A stretch of 54,667 nt of DNA from contig WBUR01000029.1 of the NCBI GenBank assembly GCA_008933615.1, positions 1 to 54,667 on the forward strand. The letters are read 5' to 3'. The stretch comes from a bacterium (GTDB lineage Bacteria; CLD3; SB21). The notes beneath the pieces are model-generated. The model was not told where the DNA came from. It did no database searches and saw nothing but the letters and a program-made list of their open reading frames with translations. Each line of letters starts with the position of its first letter. Positions within the stretch are counted from its first letter, which is position 1. Positions 8,074 to 17,638 of the stretch are shown one piece after another. The position numbers and the translations under genes were made by a program.

Positions 8074-8922
8074 ATGATTATAGATTGTCATGTTCACGTT
8101 AATAATTATTCAGATGAGTCGAGCGATAAATTAACGGAAAATCTGAACGAACTGAAACTACAAATGCGCCGGAATCGAGTGGATGCCTCGCTTATCTTAA
8201 CTTCTTTCAAAGACGTCCCGGGGCGTCCGTCTACGAAAGCCGTCGTCGATGCAACACGCGACCATGCGAATTTGTTTGTTGTTGCAGGCATAAGCTTTGC
8301 GACGTTTACGCAGGATGAACTTAATGAAATCGGCGTCTTGATCAAAGAAGGCAAAGTGGTCGGGCTGAAACTGTATCCGGGATATGAACCTTTTATGCCT
8401 AGCGATAAACGATTGGAGCCTGTGTATGAACTTGCTGCTAAAACCGGTGTTCCTGTCATGATCCACTGCGGAGATACCTTTTCATCCAAAGGAAAATTAA
8501 AATTCTCTCATCCGCTCAATGTAGATGAAGTGGCAGTCGATCATCCTGATGTAAATTTTGTGATTTGCCATATCGGCAATCCGTGGATTCGGGACACAAT
8601 GGAAGTAATTTACAAAAACACTAATGTCTATACCGACATTTCAGGCCTTGTTTTAGGAAACTTCACGGATCGTTTCGAGAAGTTCATGCATAAACAAATG
8701 CAGGAAATGCTGACTTGGGGCGTCGAACCGGATAAATGTCTGTACGGAACGGACTGGCCCATTTCTTCCATGGAATCGTATTTGGATTTCATGAATTCGT
8801 TAAGCATCCCTCAGAAGGACAAAGATAAAATGATGTACGAAAACACATTGAAACTATTTAAACTTCCATTAGCTCCTGAGAACGGCAACAGTTTCAAAAA
8901 TAAAATTCCGTTTTTGAGTTGA
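8074..8922 (+). CDS. metal-dependent amidohydrolase (amidohydrolase_2 family)
   Basis: A TIM-barrel hydrolase or decarboxylase of 282 residues. The metal-binding H6-x-H8 is at the very N-terminus (DCHVHV). Further ligand blocks follow as M-I-H-C-G-D, V-I-C-H-I-G-N and the terminal Y-G-T-D-W-P-I-S, where the Asp is catalytic. The arrangement is that of COG2159/PF04909 proteins, which include decarboxylases and lactonases acting on small carboxylated rings. The substrate is unknown. It is cytoplasmic and coupled to the preceding membrane protein. Followed by 277 bp of non-coding DNA before ileS. Confidence 0.85.
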   Translation: MIIDCHVHVNNYSDESSDKLTENLNELKLQMRRNRVDASLILTSFKDVPGRPSTKAVVDATRDHANLFVVAGISFATFTQDELNEIGVLIKEGKVVGLKLYPGYEPFMPSDKRLEPVYELAAKTGVPVMIHCGDTFSSKGKLKFSHPLNVDEVAVDHPDVNFVICHIGNPWIRDTMEVIYKNTNVYTDISGLVLGNFTDRFEKFMHKQMQEMLTWGVEPDKCLYGTDWPISSMESYLDFMNSLSIPQKDKDKMMYENTLKLFKLPLAPENGNSFKNKIPFLS

Positions 8923-9117
8923 ACTTATTATTTTGTCAAGAATCAAAGAACGTCAAAAAGTGATATAAAAGAAGTTTGCAGACCAGATTAAGCCCCTTCC
9001 TCATGCAAATGCTCCCTTACCTTTTCCGACCATTTTAAGAATTCCACATCCAGACCACCTTATCAAACATTCTAATTGCTTTTTTGACCTTCTTTTTTTA
9101 TATATGCCCCTTACTTG

Positions 9118-9161
9118 ATCCGCCTTTACCGCCTTTGGCAGTTTCGGCGGACTAGCGGACG
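9118..9161. repeat. GC-rich palindrome upstream of ileS
   Basis: TCCGCC (9119-9124) pairs with GGCGGA (9146-9151), and a second GCGGAC copy follows at 9155-9160, in an otherwise AT-rich 277-bp gap (8923-9199). It is not followed directly by a strong U-tract, and there are about 40 bases to the ileS start. I found no T-box specifier hairpin. It is either a dispersed palindrome or part of the ileS leader. Confidence 0.4.
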
Positions 9162-9199
9162 ATGAATTGGATTTTTTTTACTGACTTTAAATTGACTCT

Positions 9200-12100
9200 A
9201 TGGCTATGTTCAAAGAAATAGAATCGCAGGACGAACTCCCGAAATTAGAGAAAGACATACTCGAATTTTGGCGTCAGAATAATATTTTCAAGAAAAGCAT
9301 CGAAGAACGGGATCCCGAAAAGGAATTCGTCTTTTATGAAGGCCCCCCGACGGCTAACGGCCGCCCGGGCATTCATCACGTCCTAGCGCGTTCGCTTAAA
9401 GATTTTGTCTGCCGTTACAAAACCATGCAGGGATACCGCGTGGAACGCAAAGGCGGATGGGATACCCACGGACTGCCGGTAGAAATCGAAGTTGAAAAAT
9501 CGCTCAATATCAGCGGCAAAAAAGATATTGAGGCCTTTGGAACGGAAGCGTTCAACAAAAAATGTTTCGAAAGCGTCTGGACGTATAAGAATTTATGGGA
9601 TGAACTCACCGACCGCATGGGATACTGGGTTGATCTGAAAGACCCTTACATCACATGCGATACAAATTATATCGAATCTGTTTGGTGGGTACTCAAGCAA
9701 TTTTACGACAAAGGCCTCGTTTACAAAGGATTCAAAGTTGTCCCCTACTGCCCTCGCTGCGGCACACCGCTGTCCTCGCACGAGGTCGCGCAGGGCTATC
9801 AGGACGTCAGCGATCCGTCGGTGTATATTAAACTCAAATTAAAAAGCGCCGACAACACCTATTTCCTCGTTTGGACCACAACGCCGTGGACGCTCATTTC
9901 CAATGTCGCATTGGCCGTTGGGAATGATATCGACTATGTCAAAGTCAAACACAAAGATCAGATCTTGATCATGGCTGAAGCGCGCGTGAAAGACGTTTTG
10001 AAAGAAGATTATGAGATCGTAGAAACTTTCAAAGGCAAAACCTTATTAGGACTGGACTACGAACCGCCGTTCAATTATATCCCCGTTGATAAAAAAGGAT
10101 TCTACGTGATCGCCGGCGATTTTGTCACGACGGAGGACGGAACGGGAATCGTTCATACGGCGCCCGCATTTGGCGAGGACGATTATATCGTCTGCAAAGC
10201 GCACGACCTGCCGTTCCTGCGGCCGGTGGATGCGGCGGGCAAGTTTGAAGATGCCGTCACCGATTTCAAAGGGCAATTTGTCAAAGACGCCGATCCGGAT
10301 ATTATAACTAATTTAAAACGGCGCGGAATTTTATACCGTTCGGAGAAGGTCAAACATAGTTATCCGCATTGCTGGCGCCATCGCACGCCGCTTATCTATT
10401 ATGCGCGCGACGCTTGGTATATTCGCACTACCGATTTCAAAGACCGTATGGTTGAACATAATGCATCGGTTAACTGGTTCCCGCCGGAGATCAAAGAAGG
10501 CCGCTTTGGGAATTGGCTGCGTAATAATATTGACTGGTCATTGTCACGTGACCGTTACTGGGGCACGCCTTTGCCGATCTGGATTCATGAAGATTCCGGC
10601 GAAATGATATGCGTGGGAAGCCGCGAAGAACTGCAAAAAGGAAAAATGAAAAACGGCCGCGCTGTTCCGAATGATCTTGATCTGCACAAGCCGTACGTAG
10701 ACGACGTCATTATTGAGAAAGACGGAAAAACCTTTACACGCACGCCGGAAGTGGTCGATGTGTGGTTTGATTCAGGCTGTATGCCTTATGCGCAATGGCA
10801 TTACCCGTTCGAGAACAAGGAAATATTTGAGAAGCAATATCCCGCCGATTTTATCTGCGAAGGCGTTGATCAGACCCGCGGATGGTTTTATTCCCTGATG
10901 GCGGTTTCAACGTTTTTATTTGATAAGTCACCCTACAAAAATGTCGTGGTCAACGAACTCGTTCTCGACCCGCAGGGCCGTAAGATGAGCAAGTCGCTCG
11001 GCAATGTGGTCAATCCATTCGAGATGCTGGACCAACACGGAGCGGATATTTTGCGTTGGTATTTGCTTGTCAATACGCCCGTATGGATACCGAAACGTTT
11101 TGACGCCGAGGGACTAAACGATATGAAGAAAAAATTCTTCCGCCCGCTTCTCGAAACGTACAAATTCTTTATTTTGTATGCCAATATCGACGGGTTTGAT
11201 TCTACAGAAAAAGAAATACCGCATGAAGACCGTACCGAACTCGACCGCTGGATATTGTCCCGTTTGCAGACGACCGTTGAAGACGTCATCGAGCAACTCG
11301 AGAAATACGATACAACAAAGGCCGGCAGACTAATTCAAGAATTTGTTGACCAAGATTTGTCAAATTGGTATATTAGGCTTTCACGGAGGCGATTTTGGAA
11401 AGGCGAGCGCGGACAGGACAAAACCGCCGCGTATCAAACGTTATTTGACATTTTGGTCACACTGTCAAAACTCATTGCTCCATTCTGTCCGTTTTTGGCT
11501 GAAAGAATGTACCGCAATCTGAGCGGCGAAGACAAAGCCGGAAGCGTTCATCTTTGCCTTTTTCCGGTCAAGGATCCGGTTAAACAAAGCAAGGCTTTGG
11601 AAGAAAAGATGAGTTCCCCCCGCCGCGTGGTTCAATTGGGGAGAGCTTTACGCGAACTGAAGGAACTAAAGGTCCGGCAGCCTTTGTCAAAGATCATTGT
11701 GGTAACCGAAAAAGAAAATGTTCGCCGCGACATCAACGATTTTGAAGAGCTGATAAAAAGCGAACTCAATGTCAAAGCTATTGAATTTGTTGCAGACTCC
11801 GGTTCGCTTGTTAGCCAAAAGGTGAAACCGAATTTCAAAGCGCTGGGGCCTAAATTCGGCCAGCATGTGAATCAAGTTGCCGCAGCCATTAAGTCGTTCG
11901 GGGAAAAAGAAATTGAAGAATTGGTTCGCTCCGGAAAGCATATGGTCCATGTTGGCGGACATGAATTTGAAGTAACGAAAAGCGAAGTCGAGATCCTTCA
12001 CGAAGAAAAAGAAGGATTAGCCGTTCAATCCGATGGAGCCATCACTGTCGGACTCGATACACACCTGTCGCAGGGTTTGATCGATGAAGGCGTTGCAAGA

Positions 12101-12340
12101 GAATTTATCAACCGCGTTCAAAATCTCAGAAAAGAAGCGGGTTTTGAAGTGATAGAACGGATCAAAATCACATTTGACGGGAGCGATACGCTGAAAAAGG
12201 CAGTCGTAGGCCAAAAACAATATATATTGAATGAAACGCTTTCGACTGAGATACTGACGGCTTTTGCGCATGGCGAATTTTCAAAAGAAGTTGAAATTAA
12301 CGATGAAAAAATTCAGATCAGCGTACAACGGATAAGCTAA
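9200..12340 (+). CDS. ileS: isoleucyl-tRNA synthetase, type 2 (eukaryote-like)
   Basis: Charges tRNA-Ile with isoleucine and edits valine. The 1046 residues and motif style (G-W-D-T-H-G-L-P-V-E-I-E-V-E-K after the active site, V-P-Y-C-P-R-C-G-T-P-L-S-S-H-E-V) are those of IleRS2, the eukaryote-like class also found in some bacteria. The KMSKS loop is at 595-599. The first class I signature reads G57-I-H-H60 rather than the standard H-x-G-H. The editing domain lies about 190-390. It has the long C-terminal domain of type 2 rather than the zinc-finger tail of type 1. Start ATG 9200 is used; Met3 is an alternative. It heads the conserved order ileS - dksA-like - lspA. Confidence 0.95.
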   Translation: MAMFKEIESQDELPKLEKDILEFWRQNNIFKKSIEERDPEKEFVFYEGPPTANGRPGIHHVLARSLKDFVCRYKTMQGYRVERKGGWDTHGLPVEIEVEKSLNISGKKDIEAFGTEAFNKKCFESVWTYKNLWDELTDRMGYWVDLKDPYITCDTNYIESVWWVLKQFYDKGLVYKGFKVVPYCPRCGTPLSSHEVAQGYQDVSDPSVYIKLKLKSADNTYFLVWTTTPWTLISNVALAVGNDIDYVKVKHKDQILIMAEARVKDVLKEDYEIVETFKGKTLLGLDYEPPFNYIPVDKKGFYVIAGDFVTTEDGTGIVHTAPAFGEDDYIVCKAHDLPFLRPVDAAGKFEDAVTDFKGQFVKDADPDIITNLKRRGILYRSEKVKHSYPHCWRHRTPLIYYARDAWYIRTTDFKDRMVEHNASVNWFPPEIKEGRFGNWLRNNIDWSLSRDRYWGTPLPIWIHEDSGEMICVGSREELQKGKMKNGRAVPNDLDLHKPYVDDVIIEKDGKTFTRTPEVVDVWFDSGCMPYAQWHYPFENKEIFEKQYPADFICEGVDQTRGWFYSLMAVSTFLFDKSPYKNVVVNELVLDPQGRKMSKSLGNVVNPFEMLDQHGADILRWYLLVNTPVWIPKRFDAEGLNDMKKKFFRPLLETYKFFILYANIDGFDSTEKEIPHEDRTELDRWILSRLQTTVEDVIEQLEKYDTTKAGRLIQEFVDQDLSNWYIRLSRRRFWKGERGQDKTAAYQTLFDILVTLSKLIAPFCPFLAERMYRNLSGEDKAGSVHLCLFPVKDPVKQSKALEEKMSSPRRVVQLGRALRELKELKVRQPLSKIIVVTEKENVRRDINDFEELIKSELNVKAIEFVADSGSLVSQKVKPNFKALGPKFGQHVNQVAAAIKSFGEKEIEELVRSGKHMVHVGGHEFEVTKSEVEILHEEKEGLAVQSDGAITVGLDTHLSQGLIDEGVAREFINRVQNLRKEAGFEVIERIKITFDGSDTLKKAVVGQKQYILNETLSTEILTAFAHGEFSKEVEINDEKIQISVQRIS

Positions 12341-12380
12341 GGATACTTTTTTTTCTTAACATTACCGAGAGGGGTTTAGC

Positions 12381-12788
12381 ATGAAGAAGAAAGACCTGGA
12401 ATATTTCAGAAAGTTAATCCAGGAGGAGCAAGACAAAGTCCTGAAAGATATGGGTTATATCAAAGAGACCCTTCTGGATTCAACTATGCGCGACGCTTCC
12501 GGCGATCATTCGGCCTATTCATTTCATATGGCCGATCAGGGCAGCGACACCTATGACCGTGAAAAAACGTTCATGCTTGCCTCGCGTGAAAATAAGTACC
12601 TTTCCGAACTCGTTGCCGCTATGCGCCGAATTGAAGAAGGTACATACGGCGTATGCATGATATGCAACAAGGATATTGAGAAGGAACGCCTGGAAGTTGT
12701 CTTGGTCGCAAAATACCACGTCGAATGCAAACGCAAATTAGAAAAAGTGAAGACCAAAGACTCTCACTCTGAATATAATAACCACTAA
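12381..12788 (+). CDS. DksA/TraR-family zinc-finger protein
   Basis: A 135-residue protein of the DksA/TraR family. These bind the RNA polymerase secondary channel or serve as related general-stress proteins. It has an acidic N-terminal coiled-coil half, a D-x-x-D-x-x-x-x-R-E-K-T block, the R-I-E-x-G-T-Y-G-x-C entry to the finger, and a metal site. The four ligands are C92, C95, H113 and C116, so the third Cys of the usual C4 finger is His. GAGAGGGG lies just before the ATG. The location between ileS and lspA is widely conserved in bacteria for this subfamily. It is smaller than E. coli DksA and may not be its functional equivalent. Confidence 0.85.
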   Translation: MKKKDLEYFRKLIQEEQDKVLKDMGYIKETLLDSTMRDASGDHSAYSFHMADQGSDTYDREKTFMLASRENKYLSELVAAMRRIEEGTYGVCMICNKDIEKERLEVVLVAKYHVECKRKLEKVKTKDSHSEYNNH

Positions 12789-12800
12789 CAGGAACGGCCT

Positions 12801-13349
12801 TTGAAAATATACTGGCTCGCATTTTGGATCATTATTTTTGATCAAATCACCAAGTGGATGGTGAAACACTGGATGAACCTTCATGATTCCATTTCATTGA
12901 TCGGAACAACGGTTCAACTTACTTATTTGGAAAATCCGGGTATGGCTTTTGGTATCCGTTTTTTTGAAACGCATCCGTTTTGGAGCAGATGGTTTTTTTC
13001 GATAGTATCCATTCTTGCTTCCATTGGGCTGATATGGTATATTTACCGCATGCGTCATGAACGCCGGATGTACCGTGTTTCTCTCGCGTTGATTCTTGGC
13101 GGCGCGGTCGGCAATCTGATCGACCGGGTAACTTTTGGCCGGGTAGTCGATTTCATGGACGTGGATATACCTGATTTGTTTGGCATGCAGAGGTGGCCGG
13201 TATTTAATGTTGCCGATTCATCCGTTGTATTAGGCATGATCGTGATGAGCGCCTTTGTAATGTTTACTAAACACGGTAAAGAACAAGTTCAGGCTGATGA
13301 AGAGGAAACGCAAACGATGATTGGAACGAAAAAAGAGATGGCGGAATAA
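12801..13349 (+). CDS. lspA: lipoprotein signal peptidase (signal peptidase II)
   Basis: An integral inner-membrane aspartyl protease that removes signal peptides from diacylglyceryl-modified prolipoproteins. The 182 residues include four membrane helices. Conserved boxes are F-D-Q-I-T-K-W at 13-19, the L-E-N-P-G-x-A-F-G box, G-N-L-I-D-R (catalytic D108) and F-N-V-A-D-S (catalytic D139). The start is a TTG with AGGA about 7 bases upstream; it begins 12 bp after the DksA-like stop. The last 30 residues are a charged cytoplasmic tail. It fits a genome with many lipoproteins, several of which are seen in this window. Confidence 0.94.
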   Translation: MKIYWLAFWIIIFDQITKWMVKHWMNLHDSISLIGTTVQLTYLENPGMAFGIRFFETHPFWSRWFFSIVSILASIGLIWYIYRMRHERRMYRVSLALILGGAVGNLIDRVTFGRVVDFMDVDIPDLFGMQRWPVFNVADSSVVLGMIVMSAFVMFTKHGKEQVQADEEETQTMIGTKKEMAE

Positions 13350-13420
13350 ATTACGAACGATAACGTTAAACAACTGCCTTCTACAAACAATCGATTTCAT
13401 TAACTCAAGGAGAATATACA

Positions 13421-13756
13421 ATGAGTCATCCGGTAATTTTGAGCGACGACAATTTCGAAAATGAAGTAATTAAATCCGGTAAAGCGGTTATGGTTGATTT
13501 TTGGGCAACCTGGTGCGCGCCGTGCCGCATGATTGCTCCGGTCGTTGAAGAAATGGCGAAGGAATACGACGGACAAGCGAAAATATGCAAAATTGACGTA
13601 GACGCCAATCCCGGAGTCGCATCGAAATACGGCATCATGAGTATTCCGAGCATTTTATTTTTCAATCACGGCAAGCTGGTTGATAAGATCGTCGGCGCCG
13701 TTCCAAAAACGCAACTGGTCAGCAAATTACAAGGCGCGATGGCACAAGTCGCTTAA
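13421..13756 (+). CDS. trxA: thioredoxin
   Basis: A cytoplasmic thiol-disulfide oxidoreductase of 111 residues. The redox-active site is W-C32-A-P-C35-R, with Ala where classical TrxA has Gly, a common natural variant. The buried Asp is in V-D-F-W-A, and the cis-proline loop is S-I-P-S-I. No signal peptide, so it is a cytoplasmic reductant. A strong AAGGAG lies 7-8 bases ahead of the ATG. It stands 71 bp after lspA and is followed by a candidate small RNA gene rather than by trxB. Confidence 0.94.
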   Translation: MSHPVILSDDNFENEVIKSGKAVMVDFWATWCAPCRMIAPVVEEMAKEYDGQAKICKIDVDANPGVASKYGIMSIPSILFFNHGKLVDKIVGAVPKTQLVSKLQGAMAQVA

Positions 13757-13842
13757 GTTTGTCAACATTCAATACTAATCGTTTCGAATACGTGTTGGAG
13801 TAATGGTAGCTTGAACGCGTAGTAAGTGAATCGTTCCCATAT

Positions 13843-13870
13843 TTGATATCGAGACTAAAATTATTATAAT
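13843..13870 (+). promoter_or_regulatory. strong sigma70-type promoter between trxA and the acyl-CoA dehydrogenase gene
   Basis: TTGATA (13843-13848), a 16-base spacer, and a perfect TATAAT (13865-13870). Predicted transcription would start near 13877. No start codon with a ribosome site follows before the terminator at 13933, so it appears to drive a short non-coding transcript rather than a gene. Confidence 0.55.
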
Positions 13871-13876
13871 CAATTC

Positions 13877-13968
13877 TATTTAAAGGATCTAACCGCTGCA
13901 CTGAAAGTGCCTGACAACAAGTATAACTTTCCAAAAACCGCTCCGTCGCACCGGAGCGGTTTTTGTGT
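13877..13968 (+). ncRNA. candidate small RNA (about 90 nt)
   Basis: Bounded by a near-consensus promoter on the left and an intrinsic terminator on the right. The predicted RNA contains a perfect 5-bp hairpin (GCACT 13898-13902 with AGTGC 13906-13910, GAA loop), then a single-stranded ACAACAAG stretch and the terminator stem. There is no ATG in the transcript; a GTG at 13907 opens a 22-codon frame through the terminator with no ribosome site. It does not match 6S, tmRNA, SRP RNA or any riboswitch I can recognise. Alternatively it is simply the trxA terminator region. Confidence 0.4.
13933..13964 (+). terminator. intrinsic terminator
   Basis: A perfect stem A-rich/CCGCTCCG with CGGAGCGG/T-rich, about 12-13 bp, around a 6-base loop. 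It has an A-run before and a T-run after, so it could work on both strands. It ends the candidate small RNA and/or the ileS-trxA transcript. Confidence 0.85.
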
Positions 13969-14067
13969 TTAGGGGAATCTGAAATCATCTTGATTCTCGC
14001 GGAGCATCTAAGTATATTTTGTTTAAGCTAATATCGGAATTGAAATAAAAAAGAAATGCGGTAATGG

Positions 14068-15231
14068 ATGAGTTCGAATCTGCCATTTGAATTTACGCAG
14101 GCGGAAATAGGCCTTCGCGACGATGTTCGTATTTTTGCAGATACTTATATTCGGCCTGTTGCAGCCGATATGGACGCGCGCTCTGAATTTCCACTTGATA
14201 ATATCCGGCGTATGGCGCAAAAGGGATGGATGGGTATTCCATACCCGAAAAAATTCGGCGGGTTGGAGATGACCTCCGTCGCTTACGTTCTTGCGGTGAT
14301 CGAACTTTCAAAAGTGTGTGCATCGCACGGCATCACATTAGCCGCCCATACCGGTATTGGATGCGGCCCGCTGTGGCTGTTGGGCACCGAGGAACAAAAG
14401 AAACAGTATTTGACGCCGGGCGCGAAAGGGCAAAAACTGGCTTCGTTTGGATTAACGGAGCCCGGTGCGGGAAGTGATGCCGGCGGAACAAAGACCACGG
14501 CGGAGTTGCAGGGCGATCATTATGTCGTCAATGGTTCCAAAATATTTATAACCAGCGCCGGATACGCCGATATTTTTGTAGTTACCGCGGTAACGGACAA
14601 AACCAAAGGAAAAGGCGGAATAAGCTCTTTTATAGTCGAAAAATCATTTCCTGGATTTATAGTCGGTAAAAAGGAAAATAAAATGGGCTGGCGCGCATCG
14701 GATACGCGTATGCTGCATTTTGAAAATATGCCGGTTCCCAAAGAAAATTTGCTCGGCCGCGAAGGCGAGGGATTAAAAGGATTTTTGAAAGTATTGGACG
14801 GCGGCAGAGTTGGCATGGCAGCATTATCTCTTGGTATTGCCATTGGCGCATACGACGAAGCTCTGAAGTATGCAAAGAAAAGGATGCAATTTGACAAACC
14901 CATTGCAGACAACCAGGCGATACAATTCTACCTGGCTGATCTGGCTTTGGCCATTGAATGCGGATGGCATCTTGTTTTACATGCCGCACGTAAGAAAGAC
15001 GCCGGTATGCCATTTACCAAAGAAGCGGCAATGGCAAAGTTACAAACCTCTGAACTGGCTATGCAAGCCACGACCAAAGCGATCCAGATCCTTGGAGGCG
15101 TTGGTTATACATCCGACTATCCGGTTGAACGTTATTTTCGCGATGCAAAAGTTTGTGAAATCGGAGAAGGAACCTCCGAAATTCAGAGGCTGGTCATCGC
15201 GCGCGAAATACTGAGAGATATACATGAATAG
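14068..15231 (+). CDS. acyl-CoA dehydrogenase
   Basis: An FAD-dependent alpha,beta-dehydrogenase of short acyl-CoAs, passing electrons to ETF. The 387 residues show the standard fold. It has an N-terminal helical domain, the FAD/substrate block [11 protein letters not shown] (about 130-140), the middle beta-domain, and the C-terminal R-D-A-K-V[10 protein letters not shown]. The catalytic base is E367 in GEGT. Chain-length preference (butyryl-like, glutaryl-like or branched) cannot be read from motifs. It fits with the ETF-ubiquinone oxidoreductase gene about 8 kb downstream. Its last 8 bases overlap the pgpH start. Confidence 0.93.
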   Translation: MSSNLPFEFTQAEIGLRDDVRIFADTYIRPVAADMDARSEFPLDNIRRMAQKGWMGIPYPKKFGGLEMTSVAYVLAVIELSKVCASHGITLAAHTGIGCGPLWLLGTEEQKKQYLTPGAKGQKLASFGLTEPGAGSDAGGTKTTAELQGDHYVVNGSKIFITSAGYADIFVVTAVTDKTKGKGGISSFIVEKSFPGFIVGKKENKMGWRASDTRMLHFENMPVPKENLLGREGEGLKGFLKVLDGGRVGMAALSLGIAIGAYDEALKYAKKRMQFDKPIADNQAIQFYLADLALAIECGWHLVLHAARKKDAGMPFTKEAAMAKLQTSELAMQATTKAIQILGGVGYTSDYPVERYFRDAKVCEIGEGTSEIQRLVIAREILRDIHE

Positions 15232-17635
15232 GTTTAATGTGCGAAATACCCAGCGACATCCCCTGCAGACCATTTTTAAACACTCGCCGATCATTTTTGC
15301 GAAATTTATTCTTGGGAAAAAACATTTTGCAGTCAAAGTGCTTCTGCTTTTCACTTTGATCATCGGATGCGTATTGTTATTTCCCGGAAGTGAATTTACA
15401 CGTTACACGGAATATAAGGTAGGCACGATCTCGCCCGATGAAGTTCGCGCGCCATTGACCTTTCCGGTTTATAAAAGTAAAGAGCAATTGGCGGATGAAC
15501 GCAAAGAAGCGGAAAATTTGATCGCCCCATTGTTCGACAAAAACTCAAATGTCGCTCAGGTTCAAGAAGCAAATCTCGACGAGTTAATGGGTTATATCCG
15601 GCAACTGCGCCTTTCGCCAAAGCCGTTTGAATACACCGACGTCGAAGGGAAAAAGCAAAACTATATTCCGCAGTCCTACGACTCATTGAAAAACGCCATC
15701 AACAAGAGATTCGGTTTTAATATTCTCGAAGACCGTTGGCAATTTTTGATCAATCGCGACCCGAGCGGATCCGAAGCTTATGAAAAGGTAAAAAAGGACT
15801 CGGCACGAAGTTTACGGAAAATTACGCTTGGCAAGACAATGACCCATACCCAGTTTACGGAATTTGCATCCGATCTTTCGACTATCCTTTTGGATCAATT
15901 TGTTTTGGGTATTATGGACGTCGAAAAAAATAATTTTAAAAGCCCGATTTCACCGATTAACGTCAGGACAGGAAAACAGGAATCGACAGAATTTGTTAAG
16001 AACATCAATGACATGGAAGAGGCGCGTTACCGTATTCAGGATTTGCTTAAAAATTATTACGCCGATCCAAAATTAATCAATGCAGGTTATGAAATTCTGA
16101 CGCACTTTTTAGTTCCAAACGTTATCAGCAACGGCGAAGAAACCAAGCGCCGCAAAAAGGAAGCGTCTACTTCGGTTCCTCAAACCTATGGTTTTGTACT
16201 TGCCGGTGACGTTATTGTGAGGAAAAACGAAACCATCACGCCAAAGATACATCAGCAACTGATATCGCTGGAATCAACCTGGGCAGAAAAAATAAATATG
16301 GAAGGCGGCGTGGGCATTATTCTGCCTTATATCGGCCGCGGCCTGCTTGTGTTTTCCCTGCTTTTCTTTCTACTCAGCTACATTTATCTGAACCGGCCTG
16401 ATATTTTGAACAGCGTAAGAAAGCTGGCGCTTCTCGTTTCAATCATTCTTATCGAAATAGGCTTTTATTACATATTCATACATATTCTTAATTTTCCAGT
16501 ATACGTGATCCCGATCGTGCTCAGTTCGGTTCTATTGACTGTCCTGTTTGATGTTAGGCTGGGACTGATTGCAACGGTTTCCATCGGATTTCTAATCGGC
16601 GCGATGCAGGGCTACGAATATACGACCGCCATCGTACTCGTATTTGTCGGAACCATAGCGTGTGTGACGGTCGTCAATTTCAGCCGGCGAAGCCATATTT
16701 TTACTTCGTTGCTTTGGGTCTCGCTTGCGTACGCTTTTATTCTGGTCACTATGAGTTTTGTTAAATATTCTGAATTCTCTGAAGCATTAACTCACCAACT
16801 CCCCTATGCCGTTGCCAGCGGAATTTTCTCTATGCTGGTCGCATTCGGTTGTCTCGTATTGTTCGAGTCGCTTTTTGACGTTTGCACAACATTTACTTTA
16901 CTGGAATTATCCGATTCCAATCATCCGCTGCAGCAACAACTGGCCATCAAGGCGCCGGGAACGTATCATCACAGTATTATCGTTGGAAATCTTGCTAAGA
17001 CGGCGGCGGAAGCGATTGACGCCAATTCATTACTGGCAAGAGTCGGCTCCTTGTACCATGATATAGGTAAAATGGATATGCCGGAATATTTTGCTGAAAA
17101 CCAAATGGCCGGACACAACAAACACGAGACTATTGCACCCAAAATGAGCGCACTGATTCTTGCATCCCATATTAAAGTGGGTTTGGAACTTGCAGAAAAA
17201 AGCAAACTGCCTAAACTGATTCGCAGTTATATTCCGGAACATCACGGCAACCAATTGATGAGTTATTTTTACCATAAGGCTATGGAAACTAAATTACCGG
17301 AAGAAGAGATTGCTGAATCCGATTTCCGTTACCCTGGCCCAAAACCGAAAACAAAAGAATCGGGCATCATTATGTTGGCAGACGGAGTAGAAGCCGCGAC
17401 GCATTCCATCAAGGAACCGACGGCTGCAAAAATTCGCGCCATGGTAAGATCCATTATTGAAAGCAGGCTTCAGGACGGCGAATTAAATGAATGCGAACTC
17501 AGCATCGGTGATCTCAAGAAAATTGAAGAAGCTTTCATACCGATCTTGCTTGGCATTTATCATGTTCGTGTCGAATACCCCGGGCAAAGTCAAATTATGC
17601 CGATTACCGAATCCGAACCGCAGTTTATGGAATAA
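15224..17635 (+). CDS. pgpH: 7TM-HD family phosphodiesterase (PgpH-like)
   Basis: A membrane signalling protein of 803 residues. It has one N-terminal membrane helix (about 38-58), a long periplasmic 7TMR-HDED-type region, seven clustered membrane helices (about 370-560) and a cytoplasmic HD domain. The HD core shows P-G-T-Y-H-H-S, then H612-D613 in L-Y-H-D-I-G-K, then the E-H-H-G motif. Characterised homologues hydrolyse c-di-AMP. A position immediately before ybeY, as here, is typical for pgpH. The ATG lies inside the end of the acyl-CoA dehydrogenase gene, so translation is probably coupled. The nucleotide substrate is inferred from family. Confidence 0.9.
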   Translation: MNRFNVRNTQRHPLQTIFKHSPIIFAKFILGKKHFAVKVLLLFTLIIGCVLLFPGSEFTRYTEYKVGTISPDEVRAPLTFPVYKSKEQLADERKEAENLIAPLFDKNSNVAQVQEANLDELMGYIRQLRLSPKPFEYTDVEGKKQNYIPQSYDSLKNAINKRFGFNILEDRWQFLINRDPSGSEAYEKVKKDSARSLRKITLGKTMTHTQFTEFASDLSTILLDQFVLGIMDVEKNNFKSPISPINVRTGKQESTEFVKNINDMEEARYRIQDLLKNYYADPKLINAGYEILTHFLVPNVISNGEETKRRKKEASTSVPQTYGFVLAGDVIVRKNETITPKIHQQLISLESTWAEKINMEGGVGIILPYIGRGLLVFSLLFFLLSYIYLNRPDILNSVRKLALLVSIILIEIGFYYIFIHILNFPVYVIPIVLSSVLLTVLFDVRLGLIATVSIGFLIGAMQGYEYTTAIVLVFVGTIACVTVVNFSRRSHIFTSLLWVSLAYAFILVTMSFVKYSEFSEALTHQLPYAVASGIFSMLVAFGCLVLFESLFDVCTTFTLLELSDSNHPLQQQLAIKAPGTYHHSIIVGNLAKTAAEAIDANSLLARVGSLYHDIGKMDMPEYFAENQMAGHNKHETIAPKMSALILASHIKVGLELAEKSKLPKLIRSYIPEHHGNQLMSYFYHKAMETKLPEEEIAESDFRYPGPKPKTKESGIIMLADGVEAATHSIKEPTAAKIRAMVRSIIESRLQDGELNECELSIGDLKKIEEAFIPILLGIYHVRVEYPGQSQIMPITESEPQFME

Positions 17636-17638
17636 ATC

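Noticed and set aside
8923-9199. T-box or other aminoacyl-tRNA leader for ileS
   Set aside because: I see no specifier hairpin or T-box core; only a GC-rich palindrome.
13907-13975. GTG-started mini ORF inside the candidate sRNA
   Set aside because: It reads through the terminator stem and has no ribosome site.
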